Origin: JAZGGS01 sp963749485 | Lineage (GTDB): Bacteria > Bacteroidota > Ignavibacteria > Ignavibacteriales > Ignavibacteriaceae | Length of the DNA stretch: 64,000 nucleotides | Assembly: GCA_963749485.1 (NCBI GenBank) | Contig: CAVVMV010000003.1 | Span: forward strand, 281,055 to 345,054 | Reading direction: 5' to 3' | Shown here: positions 1-10,061 of the stretch, piece by piece | How positions within the stretch are numbered: the first letter of the stretch is position 1 | How the letters are laid out: every line of letters begins with the position of its first letter | Position numbers and translations under genes: made by a program | Notes under the pieces: generated by a model | Database searches by the model: none | What the model was told of the DNA's origin: nothing | The model's input: only the letters and a program-made list of their open reading frames with translations

Positions 1-971
1 AGAATCTTCCGGGTAAACATTAGACATTCTGAACATTAACATCGCTTCAAGATTTACAATTGTATTCCTGAACTGTACGTTTTCAAAATCCGGTTGTTCG
101 GCAAGATTTATTCCATACTGTTTTTCCAGGAAGATGGCCAACCTGTTACCCGTATATAACTTAGCTCTTCTTAAGGATGCCCGGTCTGTAAATCCACCCG
201 CCGCCTGGATAATATCATAAATGCGCGTATTATTTTTTGTTATAGGAATATTACCGGGTGAATTCACCTCTCCAAGAATAAGCGCCTGAAAATTTCGTTT
301 ATGTGTTTCCAATGCTTTAATTCTAAGCTGGTCACCTCTTTGTAAAACAATATCATCATTAATTCCTACTTTAAAAGATGTTTGATTTAAACCATCGTAT
401 GATAACCTCATAATTTCAACACTATCAATATTCTCGTATGCAGGATTAGTCCCGCCTGCAAGTTCCAGCATATCACTCAGACGGTCACCTTCTACATAAT
501 AAAAACTACCTGGTGAATGAACGACACCCGATACAGATATAAAATTTGTTGAAATATCATACGGAGGGAAGATTATTACATCATCATTTTTCAGGTAAGG
601 ATTATTTTCAAAGTTCCCGTTTAATCTAAATTTTTGTAAATCAATTATTGTTTCTTCGCCGGTTATTCGTTTTAACTTTATTCCTCTAATGAAAAATGCG
701 AAACCTGTTCTTTTGCTTTTCTGTAAAGTTCAGGATCATTTGTAGTTCTAAGTGTAAGATCAACTGCTTCGTTGTATAAGCGGGTAATAAATTCATCCAG
801 TCTTTCAGTCATCAGTGCAGGGAACGTACCTTTGAAAGGAAAGGTTCCGCCAACTGTAACGCTTATAGTTGCATTACTAAGTAAGGAATTATTTTTAAGG
901 TTGTCATTTAGAATCTGTGAAGTTGCAATGCCCGTGCAGATAAGTAATAATATTAATAGTTTCTTAATCAT
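1..971 (-). CDS. Polysaccharide export protein with SLBB domains (partial, frameshifted)
   Basis: Likely outer-membrane or periplasmic component of capsule or exopolysaccharide export (Wza/SLBB type). The N-terminus has a signal peptide followed by a segment containing ISVTVGG and FPFKGTFPAL, typical of this family. Translation breaks near 680 and resumes in another frame at about RITGEETIIDL. That frame stays open to base 1 and contains two SLBB-like units, with SVSGVVHSPGSFYYVEGD and LILGEVNSPGNIPITKNN as their cores. The C-terminus lies outside the window. It lies just downstream of rfbB on the same strand, which suits a polysaccharide locus. The break is a single indel with good protein on both sides, so I read it as sequence error. 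Family assignment is secure, the exported polymer is unknown. Confidence 0.75.
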
Positions 972-1014
972 CTAATTAAAATCCGTTTTTTTATGTAACA
1001 CAATTATAAATTTA

Positions 1015-2026
1015 CTACTGATTATACTGAGTTTCATAATATTTCTGGTAATCGCCCGAAATAATTCTTGACCACCAGTTTTTATTATTAATATACCATT
1101 CTATGGTTTTGGAAATTGCTTCCTCAAATGAGAAAAGTGGTTCCCATCCAAGTTCATTTTTAATTTTTGAAGAATCGATTGCATACCTTCTATCGTGACC
1201 GGGTCTGTCCTTTACAAAATCAATCATTTCCTCCGATTTACCTAACTTGTTTAATATGAGTTTAATTATTTCTATGTTGGGCATCTCAGTGCTTGCGCCA
1301 ATATTATAAACTTCACCAATCATACCTTTTTCAAACACCAGCTCAATTGCTTTGTTATGATCTATAACGTAAATCCAATCCCTTATATTCATTCCATCTC
1401 CGTAAACAGGAAGTTTTTTTCCATTTAGAGAATTGATGATCATCAATGGAATTAGTTTTTCGGGAAACTGGAAAGGTCCGTAATTATTTGAACATCGTGT
1501 AATAACTACAGGCAAACCATAAGTATGATAAAATGCCATTGCCATCATATCAGCAGATGCTTTGCTTGCTGAGTAAGGGCTGTTTGGATGAATGGGTGTT
1601 ATCTTCGGTAAACAATCCTTCTTCTCCCAAACTTCCGTAAACTTCATCGGTGGAAATCTGCACAAACTTTTTTTACTTAAACTTACGCGCAGCTTCCAGC
1701 AAAACATTTGTACCAAGCACATTAGATCTGAAAAAAATTTCGGAATCAAGAATGCTTCTATCAACATGAGATTCAGCAGCAAAGTTTATTACATAATTAA
1801 TATCATATTTCTGGAAGAGAGAATTTACTAACTCAGCATTAGTTATATCTCCTTTCACAAACTTGTAATTCTTTTTTCCTTCAGATGTTACAAGATTTTC
1901 AAGGTTTCCTGCGTAAGTAAGCTTATCCAGGTTAATTATATTATAATCACTGTGTTCATCCAGAATGTAATTAATAAAATTACTTCCAATAAATCCAGCA
2001 CCGCCTGTTAAAAGGATATTTTTCAT
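1015..2026 (-). CDS. rfbB: dTDP-glucose 4,6-dehydratase (frameshifted)
   Basis: Converts dTDP-glucose to dTDP-4-keto-6-deoxyglucose in dTDP-rhamnose and related sugar synthesis. I see the Rossmann motif GGAGFIG right after the start, the catalytic STDEVYG segment, and the YSASKA active-site Tyr/Lys. The C-terminal half has NYGPFQFPEKLIP and DRPGHDRRYAID, all diagnostic of RmlB/RfbB. The start ATG at 2026 overlaps the upstream gene's stop in an ATGA junction. The reading frame is lost near 1675 (a run of A bases and an in-frame TAA) and again near 1600, where one extra base precedes PIHPNSPYS. Both are small indels. Neighbouring SLBB export protein supports a surface polysaccharide role. Confidence 0.88.
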
Positions 2027-2758
2027 AATATTAAGAAAGAAAAGAATCCTATAAATATTCCAGATTGAATAAAGAAACGTATTTCCGTTAAGATCTGAAG
2101 GAACACCTTGCAGCGGCTGGTCATTATCTGCCGTCCATGAATCACCAAAGGTGAGTTGATAGCCAACACCAAGCCGCAGAACAACAAAACTGTAAATGGG
2201 CCAATCCAGGTTTAATGTTGGAGTAAACATCCAGAAACTGTTATCCATAACGTTGTTTGTACTGCTTGTGACTTCCACCGAAGTTCTCCAAATTTTTTCC
2301 CAATTAAATTCTGCTACTATTACTAAAAATATTTATTGTCATAGTTCCTGCGCCAACAGTTGCACCAACAGAAACTCCAAAGTCTTTAACAATTGGAATG
2401 GTATACTCAATTGTTAATCCACCGCCGCCAAGTTTATACAACTACTTCCCTATTTACTAGAACCAATCGTTTGTGTTGAAGATGTTGATCCGCTAAAACC
2501 CATTCCTCCAACTCTAAGATGCTTTACGAAACCGATATAGATAAAACCACCTATTCCGGAAGAATAAAAACCGCTTGTTGATAGTTCAGGCATTCCAATT
2601 TTATTCATTTCAAAATTAACCGGATCAAGATTTGGCATATACCAGCCGGGCACATAACCTATGCCTCCGCCAAATGGAGCATCAAAATATTTATTCTGCT
2701 GTGAATAAATTGTTATTGACAGAAATAAAACTATAAGTAGTGTAATTCTAAATCGCAT
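2023..2758 (-). CDS. Hypothetical outer-membrane beta-barrel-like protein (frameshifted)
   Basis: Unrecognised exported protein. Start chosen at 2758 because it is followed directly by a clear signal peptide (MRFRITLLIVLFLSITIYSQ). The next segments are rich in Gly and aromatic residues with alternating hydrophobicity (GGFIYIGFVKHLRVGGMGFS; IPIVKDFGVSVGATVGAGTM; WPIYSFVVLRLGVGYQLTFG), which looks like beta-strands of a barrel. There are frameshifts near 2450, 2310 and 2070. The corrected C-terminus ends in alternating aromatics and its TGA overlaps the rfbB ATG, so the two are probably co-transcribed. No family assigned; function unknown. Confidence 0.55.
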
Positions 2759-2961
2759 ATAAATTTCTCTTTGATAATTTATAAATTTAGCAAAGCCATT
2801 ATGGAAATGCAAAGAAACAGGTAATTGAATAATTTAAGTAATATCTTCTACAAAGATATTTATTACTTAATCATTCTATAGGGCATTTATCAGTATATAA
2901 GCAGAAAATTTTTGGGAGAATTAATAATTGTTACGAGGACTGATAAAATAAAAGATTCTTC

Positions 2962-3861
2962 CTATTCAGCTGGTTCTAAAACTCTTGCAACAATTACCCC
3001 GGAATCTTTTTCTATATTGTTTACATACTCAGCTAAAGGTAACTCACTTATTTGCACTTTGTAGCCAACGTTTGGCGCATGCAAAACATGAATTCTATCA
3101 TCATCCATTCTTACAGCAATTCCAACATGATTTACATCCAGCCCTTTTATTGTTGATGTAAAAACAAGCAGATCGCCGTTTTCAATTTTCGGCTCAATCT
3201 CTGCAATTTTTTCTTGCGGGATGAAAAAATGTTCCCGTTTGTTTATTTCTTCTTCCTGCTTTTTTATAACAGGAATAAATTCCGGTTGGGCTTTTAAATG
3301 TTTGTAATATTCAGGATGGGACGACATAAAACTCAAATTCATTTCTAATTTTTCGCCGCCAATTTCTTCAGTAATATTTTTTACAATTCCCTTTTCTTCA
3401 TTGTTAAAAATCCAATCGGTAAAATAGTGAAGACGTGATGGATATTGATCAATCTTACCATCCCTGTAACGGATTAGTTTTAGTTCATCCTTAAAATCAT
3501 CAAAAGAAGTTTTGCCTTGTTTAATACACCTGCTTATAGCTAAAACATTTTCAACAAAAGTATTACAATCAAGCTCTGATAAATTAATAACCAATTTTTC
3601 TTCATCATTAACTTCAAGAGTGTGTGCTGCATAATCTGTTCCTATAAAACTTTTACCAATTTCAACTATCACTTCATTTATTGGTTTGGCAGAAAGTTTT
3701 TCATCAACAGCTAGTTGAAATTTGGAATTACAGATTTGAACACTAACATCCCCAGATTCCTGCGCGCATCCTGTAGTGCTAAAGAGTAAAGAGTAAAGTA
3801 TAAAGATTAAAGTATAAGAATGAAAAAAACTAACTTTTATCCTTTTACTTTTATCTTTCAT
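2962..3861 (-). CDS. DUF1460 lipoprotein, NlpC/P60-like amidase fold
   Basis: Probable periplasmic cell-wall amidase/peptidase-like protein. A lipoprotein signal ends in STTGC. The conserved DUF1460 features follow: LDCNTFVENVLA carrying the likely nucleophile Cys, LHYFTDWIF, and NGDLLVFTSTIKGLDVNHVGIAV with the likely catalytic His. About 299 residues, intact. The start at 3861 lies 5 bases after the dnaB stop; an in-frame ATG at 3882 would overlap dnaB and push the signal peptide inward, so I prefer 3861. The family is known to be related to N-acetylmuramoyl-L-alanine amidases; the substrate here is inferred. Confidence 0.8.
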   Translation of the reverse strand: MKDKSKRIKVSFFHSYTLIFILYSLLFSTTGCAQESGDVSVQICNSKFQLAVDEKLSAKPINEVIVEIGKSFIGTDYAAHTLEVNDEEKLVINLSELDCNTFVENVLAISRCIKQGKTSFDDFKDELKLIRYRDGKIDQYPSRLHYFTDWIFNNEEKGIVKNITEEIGGEKLEMNLSFMSSHPEYYKHLKAQPEFIPVIKKQEEEINKREHFFIPQEKIAEIEPKIENGDLLVFTSTIKGLDVNHVGIAVRMDDDRIHVLHAPNVGYKVQISELPLAEYVNNIEKDSGVIVARVLEPAE

Positions 3862-3865
3862 CTTG

Positions 3866-5294
3866 TCAGATAATGTCTTCATCTTCAGGCATCGCAGCGT
3901 ATTCTTCAATCTGCCTGCTGGTTGCAAGATTTTCGAAGCGGGCGTATTCTTTAATAAAGGCGAGTTTAATCATTCCGGTAGGACCATTACGCTGTTTTCC
4001 AATAATTACTTCAGTAACACCTGCAGTCGATTCACCATTTTCATCTTTTTCAATTCCATAATATTCAGGACGGTTTAAAAATATCACCACATCTGCATCC
4101 TGTTCAATCGAACCGGATTCCCTTAAATCGGAAAGCTGGGGTCTTTTATCAGTTCTTGTTTCCACAGCCCTGTTTAACTGGCTTAGTGCAATTACAGGTA
4201 TATTTAATTCTTTGGCTAAAGATTTAAGTGATCTTGAAATATGTGAAATTTCTCTCTCGCGGCTTTCAGTTCTTTGTGGTCCCGACATTAATTGAAGGTA
4301 ATCTATTATTATCATCCCAACATTCTTTTCGGCTTTAAGCCGCCTTGCTTTTGCCCTTATTTCAAGAACCGATTGAGCAGGTGAATCATCAACATAAACC
4401 GGGGCATCAGTAAGTTTATGCACAGTTTTACTAAGCTTTGAACCATCGGAATGCGGAAGTTTACCGGTTCTTACAAGGTGTGCATTTATTCTTGCTTCAG
4501 CACATATCATTCTTATGATGAGCTGCATTGTTGCCATTTCCAGACTAAAAATTCCAACCGGTACTTTATGATCGATAGCAGCATTACGCGCGAGGGTTAA
4601 AGCAAGTGCAGTCTTTCCCATCGAAGGTCTTGCTGCAAGAACAATGAGATCAGATTTTTGAAAACCGCCCAGCAATTCATCGAGTTCATAAAAACCTGTT
4701 GGGAACAGAAAACTTTTGATGAGTGGAGGAATGAATTGTTTCAATATATTCCATTGCATCACGCACTGCCCTGTCCATTCCCTGGTAGGATTTTGAAAGA
4801 TGTGATTCCGTAATTTCAAATATTTTTCGTTCTGCGTTATCCAAAATATCAAAAGCATCATCGGCGCCTGCGTAAGCAGAGCGTGCAATTTCATGAGCAC
4901 TGGAAATCAATCCGCGAAGAATTTGTTTTTCAATAATGATTTTTGCGTGGTACTCAATATTGGCAGCAGAAGTAATATTCTGCGAAAGTTTACTAAGGTA
5001 AACCGCTCCACCAACTTCATCAAGCTGGTCCCGTTTCTTCAGCTCTTCGTAAACTGTAACTGTATCAATCGGTTCACCTGCATCAAAGAGCGAAGTCATC
5101 GCATCATAAATTAATTTGTGCGATTTAAGATAAAAGCTGTCAGCCGAAAGCAATTCTAATGCTTTTGGTACGGCTTCTTTCTCAATCAACATTGCACCAA
5201 GTACAGATGCTTCAATTTCCGGTTCCGATGGAGGTTTTACATCTGCAGGGATTAATTGATCAACACCGTTATTTGGTTTTCTTGTTCTTGCCAT
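3866..5294 (-). CDS. dnaB: Replicative DNA helicase DnaB (one frameshift)
   Basis: Hexameric helicase that unwinds DNA at the replication fork and loads primase. The N-terminal DnaB domain (PPSEPEIEASVLGAMLIE) occupies roughly residues 20-125. The RecA-like domain carries Walker A (ARPSMGKTALA), Walker B (MIIIDYLQLM), SQLNRAVETR and a late SGSIEQDADV segment, as expected. The frame breaks near 4695, where an extra base lies between SVP and TGFYELDELLGG; on either side the protein is normal, and total length (about 475 residues) is usual. Since the gene is essential, the break is almost certainly a sequence error. Confidence 0.92.
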
Positions 5295-5793
5295 AATTGA
5301 AATTGAATATAATAAAGTTCGGGGAGAGAAAAATCCTAAACTTTAGGCGAGAATTCAAAATAAGATTAGCTCCGCATTGAAGAACTGGTGATTAAGCAAT
5401 ATTTTAAGTGCTTATACATTTATTTCCATTTTTGGTTTCTTTCGGAATTTCTTGCATAGAGTCCCAATGTTAGACTATTTGACCAGAATCAATCAACTAA
5501 AAAATTCCATTTTTGAGTATTCAATACCACCTGGCAGGTTTGATGAGATGCAAATTCCACCAAATTGCCTGTTGCATTGACGGCAAATTCGATACTTTTT
5601 TCAGAATATTCTTTTGCCATTCTTTCAAAATATACATAACGGCTCTTTGCCATTTCCAACTAACAGGATTGTGTTGAAAATAATAATTGCAAACAATTCT
5701 CCAAAGCTATACGTGAAACACCATCTAGAACGCTTGATAAAAAGCAATTGCGTTCTTCTATTTGTGGGAAGATCCTGTTTCATTATTTTCCAA
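5295..5793. other. Gene-poor stretch downstream of a decayed membrane-protein gene
   Basis: About 500 bases with no convincing long gene. On the minus strand 5489-5653 encodes a 54-residue open frame starting MAKSRYVYFERMAKEYSEKS, without a recognisable family or a strong ribosome binding site. It could be a small gene or the remains of one. No repeat, RNA gene or mobile element was recognised. Confidence 0.3.
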
Positions 5794-6247
5794 TTAATTA
5801 AAATTCTTGTAAATATTCAATTGTAATGTCGAACCGTATTTTATATTAAATGAAGATGAATTTTCGCTAATTGCATTTGCCTTAAATCTATAACTTATAC
5901 CCAAAAATGGTTTAATAGATATTCCATAGTTTGGAAATAATGTGATTGCGCCAAGTAAGTTAATATCATAATACGGACTGCCAGAATAGAATATCCTCTA
6001 TCAGCTCCGCCGAGAACTAATAATAAATTCAGCTCCAGGTTGTAAACTTATCAACAACGTTTTCATCTTTATAATAATTTAAATCAGTAAATAATTTCAA
6101 ATTATGTGTAAGTAGAATTAGAGTATTATATTCAACATATACACCATTATAAAGTTTGGTTTCAGAATTTTGATTCTGCGCAAATACTCCGTCACACTTG
6201 ATATAAGGACAAAAATATGAGCACAATATAATATTTCTCATTTTCAC
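5794..6247 (-). pseudogene. Outer-membrane beta-barrel-like protein, fragmentary
   Basis: An opening segment with a poor signal sequence and FAQNQNSETKLYNGVYVEYN leads into barrel-like text. After a break near 6030 the protein continues in other frames with LQPGAEFIISS, then YDINLLGAITLFPNYGISIK and PFLGISYRFKANAISENSS, and ends in IYKNFN. The pattern (alternating residues, aromatic girdles, short length of about 150 residues) suggests a small outer-membrane porin-like protein. At least two frameshifts and an in-frame stop around 6005 are needed, so it may be truly decayed rather than merely mis-sequenced. No family assigned. Confidence 0.4.
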
Positions 6248-6479
6248 TTCGCTGTACTTAACTGTTATTTATACTGCAAAATTGAAGAATTATGTTATCC
6301 CTTAGGTACATTAAAACTTCACGCCAGGAAGTAAGAGTTGTTGCTGTTTGGCAAGTTTGAACAATTTAGGATTGACAATTAAACACTAAAGGGAACATTA
6401 AGGTGTTCACTTAAATTTTTTATCGGATTGGGGTACAGTTATAGTTAGAAAATACAACCGTTTTATTTTCAATGATTAG

Positions 6480-6786
6480 CTACCGTTCTTCTATTCTAAA
6501 TACTATAATCTCATCACCTAAGCAGGCATTCGCATCTTTAGCCCAGTCTAATTTTACATAAATTGGAAAGGTAGGATTCTGCAGATTCAGATTCACTATT
6601 CGCCGGCACATCATAAAATCTATAGGTTACATTATCTATCTCTATGAAGAATCCGCCGCAACAGGCACATTCCCTTATGTCAATGCCGGTAATTGTGCCA
6701 TTACTCATAGAATCATCTCCTCCTAAAGAACAGGATACAATACTTAATGCTGATAAAAGAAGAGCGGCAGTTATTATTTTTTTCAT
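6480..6786 (-). CDS. Small lipoprotein with CACCGG motif (frameshifted C-terminus)
   Basis: Unrecognised lipoprotein of about 100 residues. The start at 6786 is preceded by a good ribosome binding site (AAGGTAGG) and followed by a lipobox region ALSIVSC. The mature part contains GIDIRECACCGGFFIEID and TYRFYDVPA. One base change in frame near 6570 restores a natural C-terminus, TFPIYVKLDWAKDANACLGD and then EIIVFRIEER, ending with a TAG at 6480. The CxCC and later Cys could bind a metal or form disulfides, which is inference. Free-standing, with long spacers either side. Confidence 0.6.
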
Positions 6787-6807
6787 ATCGTTACCTACCT
6801 TAAACAA

Positions 6808-7210
6808 ACCAAATATTTTTTAGAACTTTATTTATTTGAATAGACTTAGTTGCTTGTAACCTTATTAAGTTTTTGATTTTAAAGTAAATAAATAAATCTC
6901 AATCAATTTTCTAGTGACAATTTCATCAATAACTATATTCACTTCAATGAAAAAATTAGTGGATGAATTGCTGTTTGGCAATTATGTAGAAACACAATGC
7001 ACTCCATCCGTATATACTTGCCAATTGTTAATTGAGTATTGCAAAAAATAAGTTTAAGTTAAACTTGTTGCCTGAATGTTATTCCTCTCTGCTGACTGAA
7101 ATTATAACTGAAATCAATAATCCTACTAACTACGGTAACAAGAGAATTGTTTTTTCAAAAGAAGATAAAAAACAAGCTGAATACTTGTAAATATAAAGAA
7201 GGAGGAAGTT
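6808..7210. other. Intergenic region between divergent genes
   Basis: About 400 AT-rich bases between the minus-strand lipoprotein and the plus-strand secreted protein, so it must hold both promoters. I see no gene, hairpin terminator or RNA gene. A strong Shine-Dalgarno (GAAGGAGGAAG) lies at its right end just before the 7211 ATG. The string TGCTGTTTGGCAA occurs here near 6970 and again near 6345; its meaning is unclear. Confidence 0.4.
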
Positions 7211-7738
7211 ATGCAGACAAATAACTCAATAAAATCAATAACACTTTTATTGATTCTCGTTTTGTTCTTTATTCTTGGTACCGTACTCTCAATGGCACAA
7301 GAAAAAGTAGAAGTTGTAGGAAAAATTTCTGCTACTGTTACCGAAAAATATGATTTTGATGTTGGCGATACAGAGGGTCACATTTTTCACATCAGTAAAT
7401 CTGAGGGGATAAATACCAGCACCGGTAAAAATAGTATCATGGATGGTGCTTTAGTTGTTAATAATAATTTTAGCAACCTGGTAAAAGGGAATGGATCTAA
7501 CCAGGGTTACATAATTTTGAACAAAGATGGGAGTACTACGGTTGCCAAATGGGAAGGGAAAGTAACTACTGTTTTATCCGGCGATATACCCAAAACAACA
7601 ATGGAAGGAACTTTCACCTATATAAGCGGGACGGGTAAATTTGAAAATATTCAAGGAGGCGGTAAATTTAAAGGAATGTATATTACAGCTAACACGTACT
7701 TAGTAGATTGGGATGGAGAATACTTTATAAAAAAGTAA
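7211..7738 (+). CDS. Secreted protein of unknown function, beta-barrel-like
   Basis: 175 residues, intact. A long signal peptide (about residues 1-29, ending in SMAQ) leads to a Gly- and Thr-rich all-beta mature domain with the pattern MEGTFTYISGTGKFENIQGG. Repeated GTGKF-type turns recall small secreted proteins with an allene-oxide-cyclase-like or dirigent-like barrel; that is a weak resemblance, not an identification. It is monocistronic, with a strong GGAGG ribosome binding site nine bases before the ATG. Function unknown. Confidence 0.65.
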   Translation: MQTNNSIKSITLLLILVLFFILGTVLSMAQEKVEVVGKISATVTEKYDFDVGDTEGHIFHISKSEGINTSTGKNSIMDGALVVNNNFSNLVKGNGSNQGYIILNKDGSTTVAKWEGKVTTVLSGDIPKTTMEGTFTYISGTGKFENIQGGGKFKGMYITANTYLVDWDGEYFIKK

Positions 7739-7822
7739 CGGGTATTTTTTAACAAAGTTACAGGTATTCAGCTTTATTAAAATTTAATTTAGGAATTAAG
7801 GGGGGAGTAAAAGAAATTTCCG

Positions 7823-8598
7823 TTATGGATTCACTATCTCATCATACAATTTCCTAAAGTTCTGCAAGTCTTCCCAGCAAGGACGTTTCCAGTTTGGATT
7901 TCTTAAAAGCGCCGCAGGATGATATGTTATCATCACTTTTGCATTTTCAAATTCAAATACTTTTCCCCTCATACTTGTAAGCGATTCTTTTTTCTTCAAC
8001 AATCCTTTTGCAGCAGTTAAACCCAAACATAAAATTAACTTAGGTTGAATTAACTCAATTTGTTTTTTTAAATACGGAAGGCAAGTTTCCATTTCTTCCG
8101 GTAAAGGTGTTCTGTTATCAGGCGGACGGCATTTTACAATGTTTGCAATGTAAACATCATCCCTGCTGAAATTATTGCTTTGAGAATATCAGTGAGTAGC
8201 TCCCCGCTCTTCCAACGAAAGGTAAGAATATCTGTAAGGAGCTTTCCTGCTCTGCCAACAAAAGGCAAACCCTGCTTATCCTCTTCGGCTCCAGGTCCTT
8301 CGCCTACAACCATTACATCAGCATTAGGATTACCGCTGCCAAAAACAAACTTGTTCCTTCCTTTATGCAGAACACAATTTGTGCAGTTGTTTATTTGTGC
8401 TTCCAGGTCTTTAAGTGTAACAGCAGATTCCCACGATTTCTTTTCAACAGGAAATATTTCTTGTTCGATTACTTTTACTTTTTTGCTTTTAGAGGGAGCT
8501 TCAGGTTTTTTTGATTTGGTCATTAATAACTCATCGCCAAAAATATCTTTCTGGTCTTTAAGTGCTTCTATAATTTGTTTTTTTTGTGGATCGTTCAT
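7823..8598 (-). CDS. Uracil-DNA glycosylase, family 4-like (frameshifted, internal duplication)
   Basis: Removes uracil from DNA; the family uses a 4Fe-4S cluster. Visible motifs: NCTNCVLHKGRNKFVFGSG, the active-site loop GEGPGAEEDKQGLPFVGRAG, NIVKCRPPDNRTPLPEE with a cluster Cys, and YHPAALLRNP. Roughly the first 60 residues are a charged extension that precedes the catalytic domain in many homologues. Around 8181-8265 the PFVGRAGKLLTDIL segment appears twice, the second time out of frame, and another base is missing near 8170. Restoring one copy gives a normal protein. See the separate repeat entry. Confidence 0.87.
8181..8265 (-). repeat. Diverged tandem duplication inside uracil-DNA glycosylase
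   Basis: Two adjacent copies, 8223-8265 and 8181-8222, both encode PFVGRAGKLLTDIL. They differ at about eight positions plus one missing base, nearly all at third codon positions. Having two near-synonymous versions of one motif side by side is not what a simple slippage event produces. Confidence 0.8.
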
Positions 8599-8659
8599 TT
8601 GTTACCCAATAATAAAACGCTAAAGTTTTTTACAATGAGGTCTTCAAAAGCAAAGCGCT

Positions 8660-8692
8660 GTCATTGCGAGGAACTTTGTGACGAAGCAATCT
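8660..8692. repeat. REP-like GTCATTGCGAGG...GACGAAGCAATCT element
   Basis: An imperfect palindromic element beginning GTCATTGCGAGG and ending GACGAAGCAATCT. Very similar sequences are scattered between genes in many bacteria. It sits in the 170-base spacer between the glycosylase and coaBC. A second small hairpin follows at 8711-8732 (arms ATCACT/AGTGAT). Confidence 0.6.
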
Positions 8693-8769
8693 TTATTTTG
8701 CTTAAAACTGATCACTTCGCTACGCTAGTGATGAAAGAACTACTTTAGAGATACTTCTAAATGATTATA

Positions 8770-9980
8770 TTAAATCTTATTTATCTCCGAAAGGATTTTG
8801 TTTGCAACCTGAAACTTAGATTGAAGCGGAAGTTTTACTGCTTTTCCTTCTTTCCTTAGGATAGTAACCTTGTTTGTATCACCCTCAAAGCCGGTTCCTT
8901 TTTCTTTTAACGAATTAAGAATAATCATATCCAGGTTTTTCTCTTTCAATTTTTTCTTTGCGTTAGCTAATTCGTTATCTGTTTCCAATGCAAAACCAAC
9001 AATAGTTTTTCCTTTAGAATTTATGCTTGATAAAATATCTGTAGTTTCAACAAGTTTAAGAATAGGGAGCTTATCACTTTTCTTAATTTTTTTATTTGAA
9101 ACCTTTGCAGGTTTGTAATCCGCAACAGCAGCAGCCATTATCAAAATATCATTTTTTTGCAACTCTTTTTTTACAGCAGCAAACATATTTTGTGCTGTTC
9201 TTACTTTTATAAGATTTATTTCAGGGTAAGGAATTTCGTTAGAAGGACCGGAAATAACTGTAACATTTGCACCTCTTAAAAAAGCTGTTTTTGCAAGAGC
9301 AAATCCCATCTTTACCTGATGAACGATTACCCAAATATCTTACGGGATCAATATCTTCATAAGTTGGTCCCGCAGAAACCAGGATTTTTTTACCCGTAAG
9401 ATCTTTTGTATAACCTGATAGAATAAGTTCAACCGAATCAATAATTTTGTTTGTATCAGCAAGCCGTCCTTCTCCAACTAAACCGCTGGCTAGTTCTCCC
9501 TCTTCAGCATAAACGATGTAGTGCCCAAAAGATTCAAGACGTTTAATATTTTCCTGCGTAATTTTGTTTTTGTACATATCAACATCGGCAGCCGGAGCAA
9601 TAATTAATGGTGATCTTAAAGCAGTCACCAAAGTTGTTAAAGCATTATCAGCAAATCCATGCGAAATTTTAGCAATTGTATTTACAGTTGCAGGAGCAAT
9701 AACCATAAGATCTGCCCACAAAGCATAATCGATATGCCACGTGGATAGTGCTGTACCAGTTTTACTTGATGGAGGAAATGTGTGAACAATCACATCGTTA
9801 CCGGAAAGTGAGGCAAGCGTAAGAGGGGTTATAAATTCAGTTGCAGAAGGTGTCATCACCACTTTAACTTCTGCGCCCCGTGATCTTTAAATCCCGGATA
9901 ATATAACATGCTTTATAAGCAGCAATGCAGCCGGTTATCCCGAGTAAAATTTTCTTACCAGTTAGAGGATCTTTTTGCAT
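8770..9980 (-). CDS. coaBC: Phosphopantothenoylcysteine decarboxylase/synthetase (frameshifted)
   Basis: Bifunctional coenzyme A enzyme that couples 4'-phosphopantothenate to cysteine and decarboxylates the product. The start at 9980 gives MQKDPLTGKKILLGITG, the flavoprotein beta-alpha opening. Later come MTPSATEFITPLTL, SGLVGEGRLAD of the decarboxylase lid, and ISAGPTYEDIDPVRYLGNRSSGKMG with AAAVADYKP of the synthetase. Frames break near 9885 and near 9325 (one extra G after SSGK). The usual PAMN/PAMD motif reads PAAD here, which is unusual. An rpoZ terminator separates it from the upstream genes, so it has its own promoter. Confidence 0.9.
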
Positions 9981-10009
9981 ATAATGTTAACTGATATTAT
10001 TAAAAAATA

Positions 10010-10030
10010 AATCCGGCATTAAGCCGGATT
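10010..10030 (-). terminator. Intrinsic terminator after rpoZ
   Basis: Perfect 8-base stem AATCCGGC/GCCGGATT with a 5-base loop, followed on the minus strand by a T-rich run (TTATTTTTT). It lies directly after the rpoZ stop and before the coaBC start. Confidence 0.85.
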
Positions 10031-10061
10031 ATATAAAAATTAAAACAAAAATGGTTAAGTA

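Noticed and set aside
2027..2278. Apparent N-terminal extension of rfbB by about 84 residues
   Set aside because: The upstream text is the tail of the neighbouring barrel-like gene read in a shifted frame. The true rfbB start (MKNILLTGGAGFIG) is at 2026 and overlaps that gene's stop.
4686..4900. Programmed frameshift in dnaB
   Set aside because: No slippery heptamer or downstream structure was recognised, and dozens of other genes show similar single-base breaks, so sequence error is simpler.
5614..5826. 70-codon plus-strand open frame
   Set aside because: Overlaps the minus-strand remnants, has no ribosome binding site and no recognisable motif.
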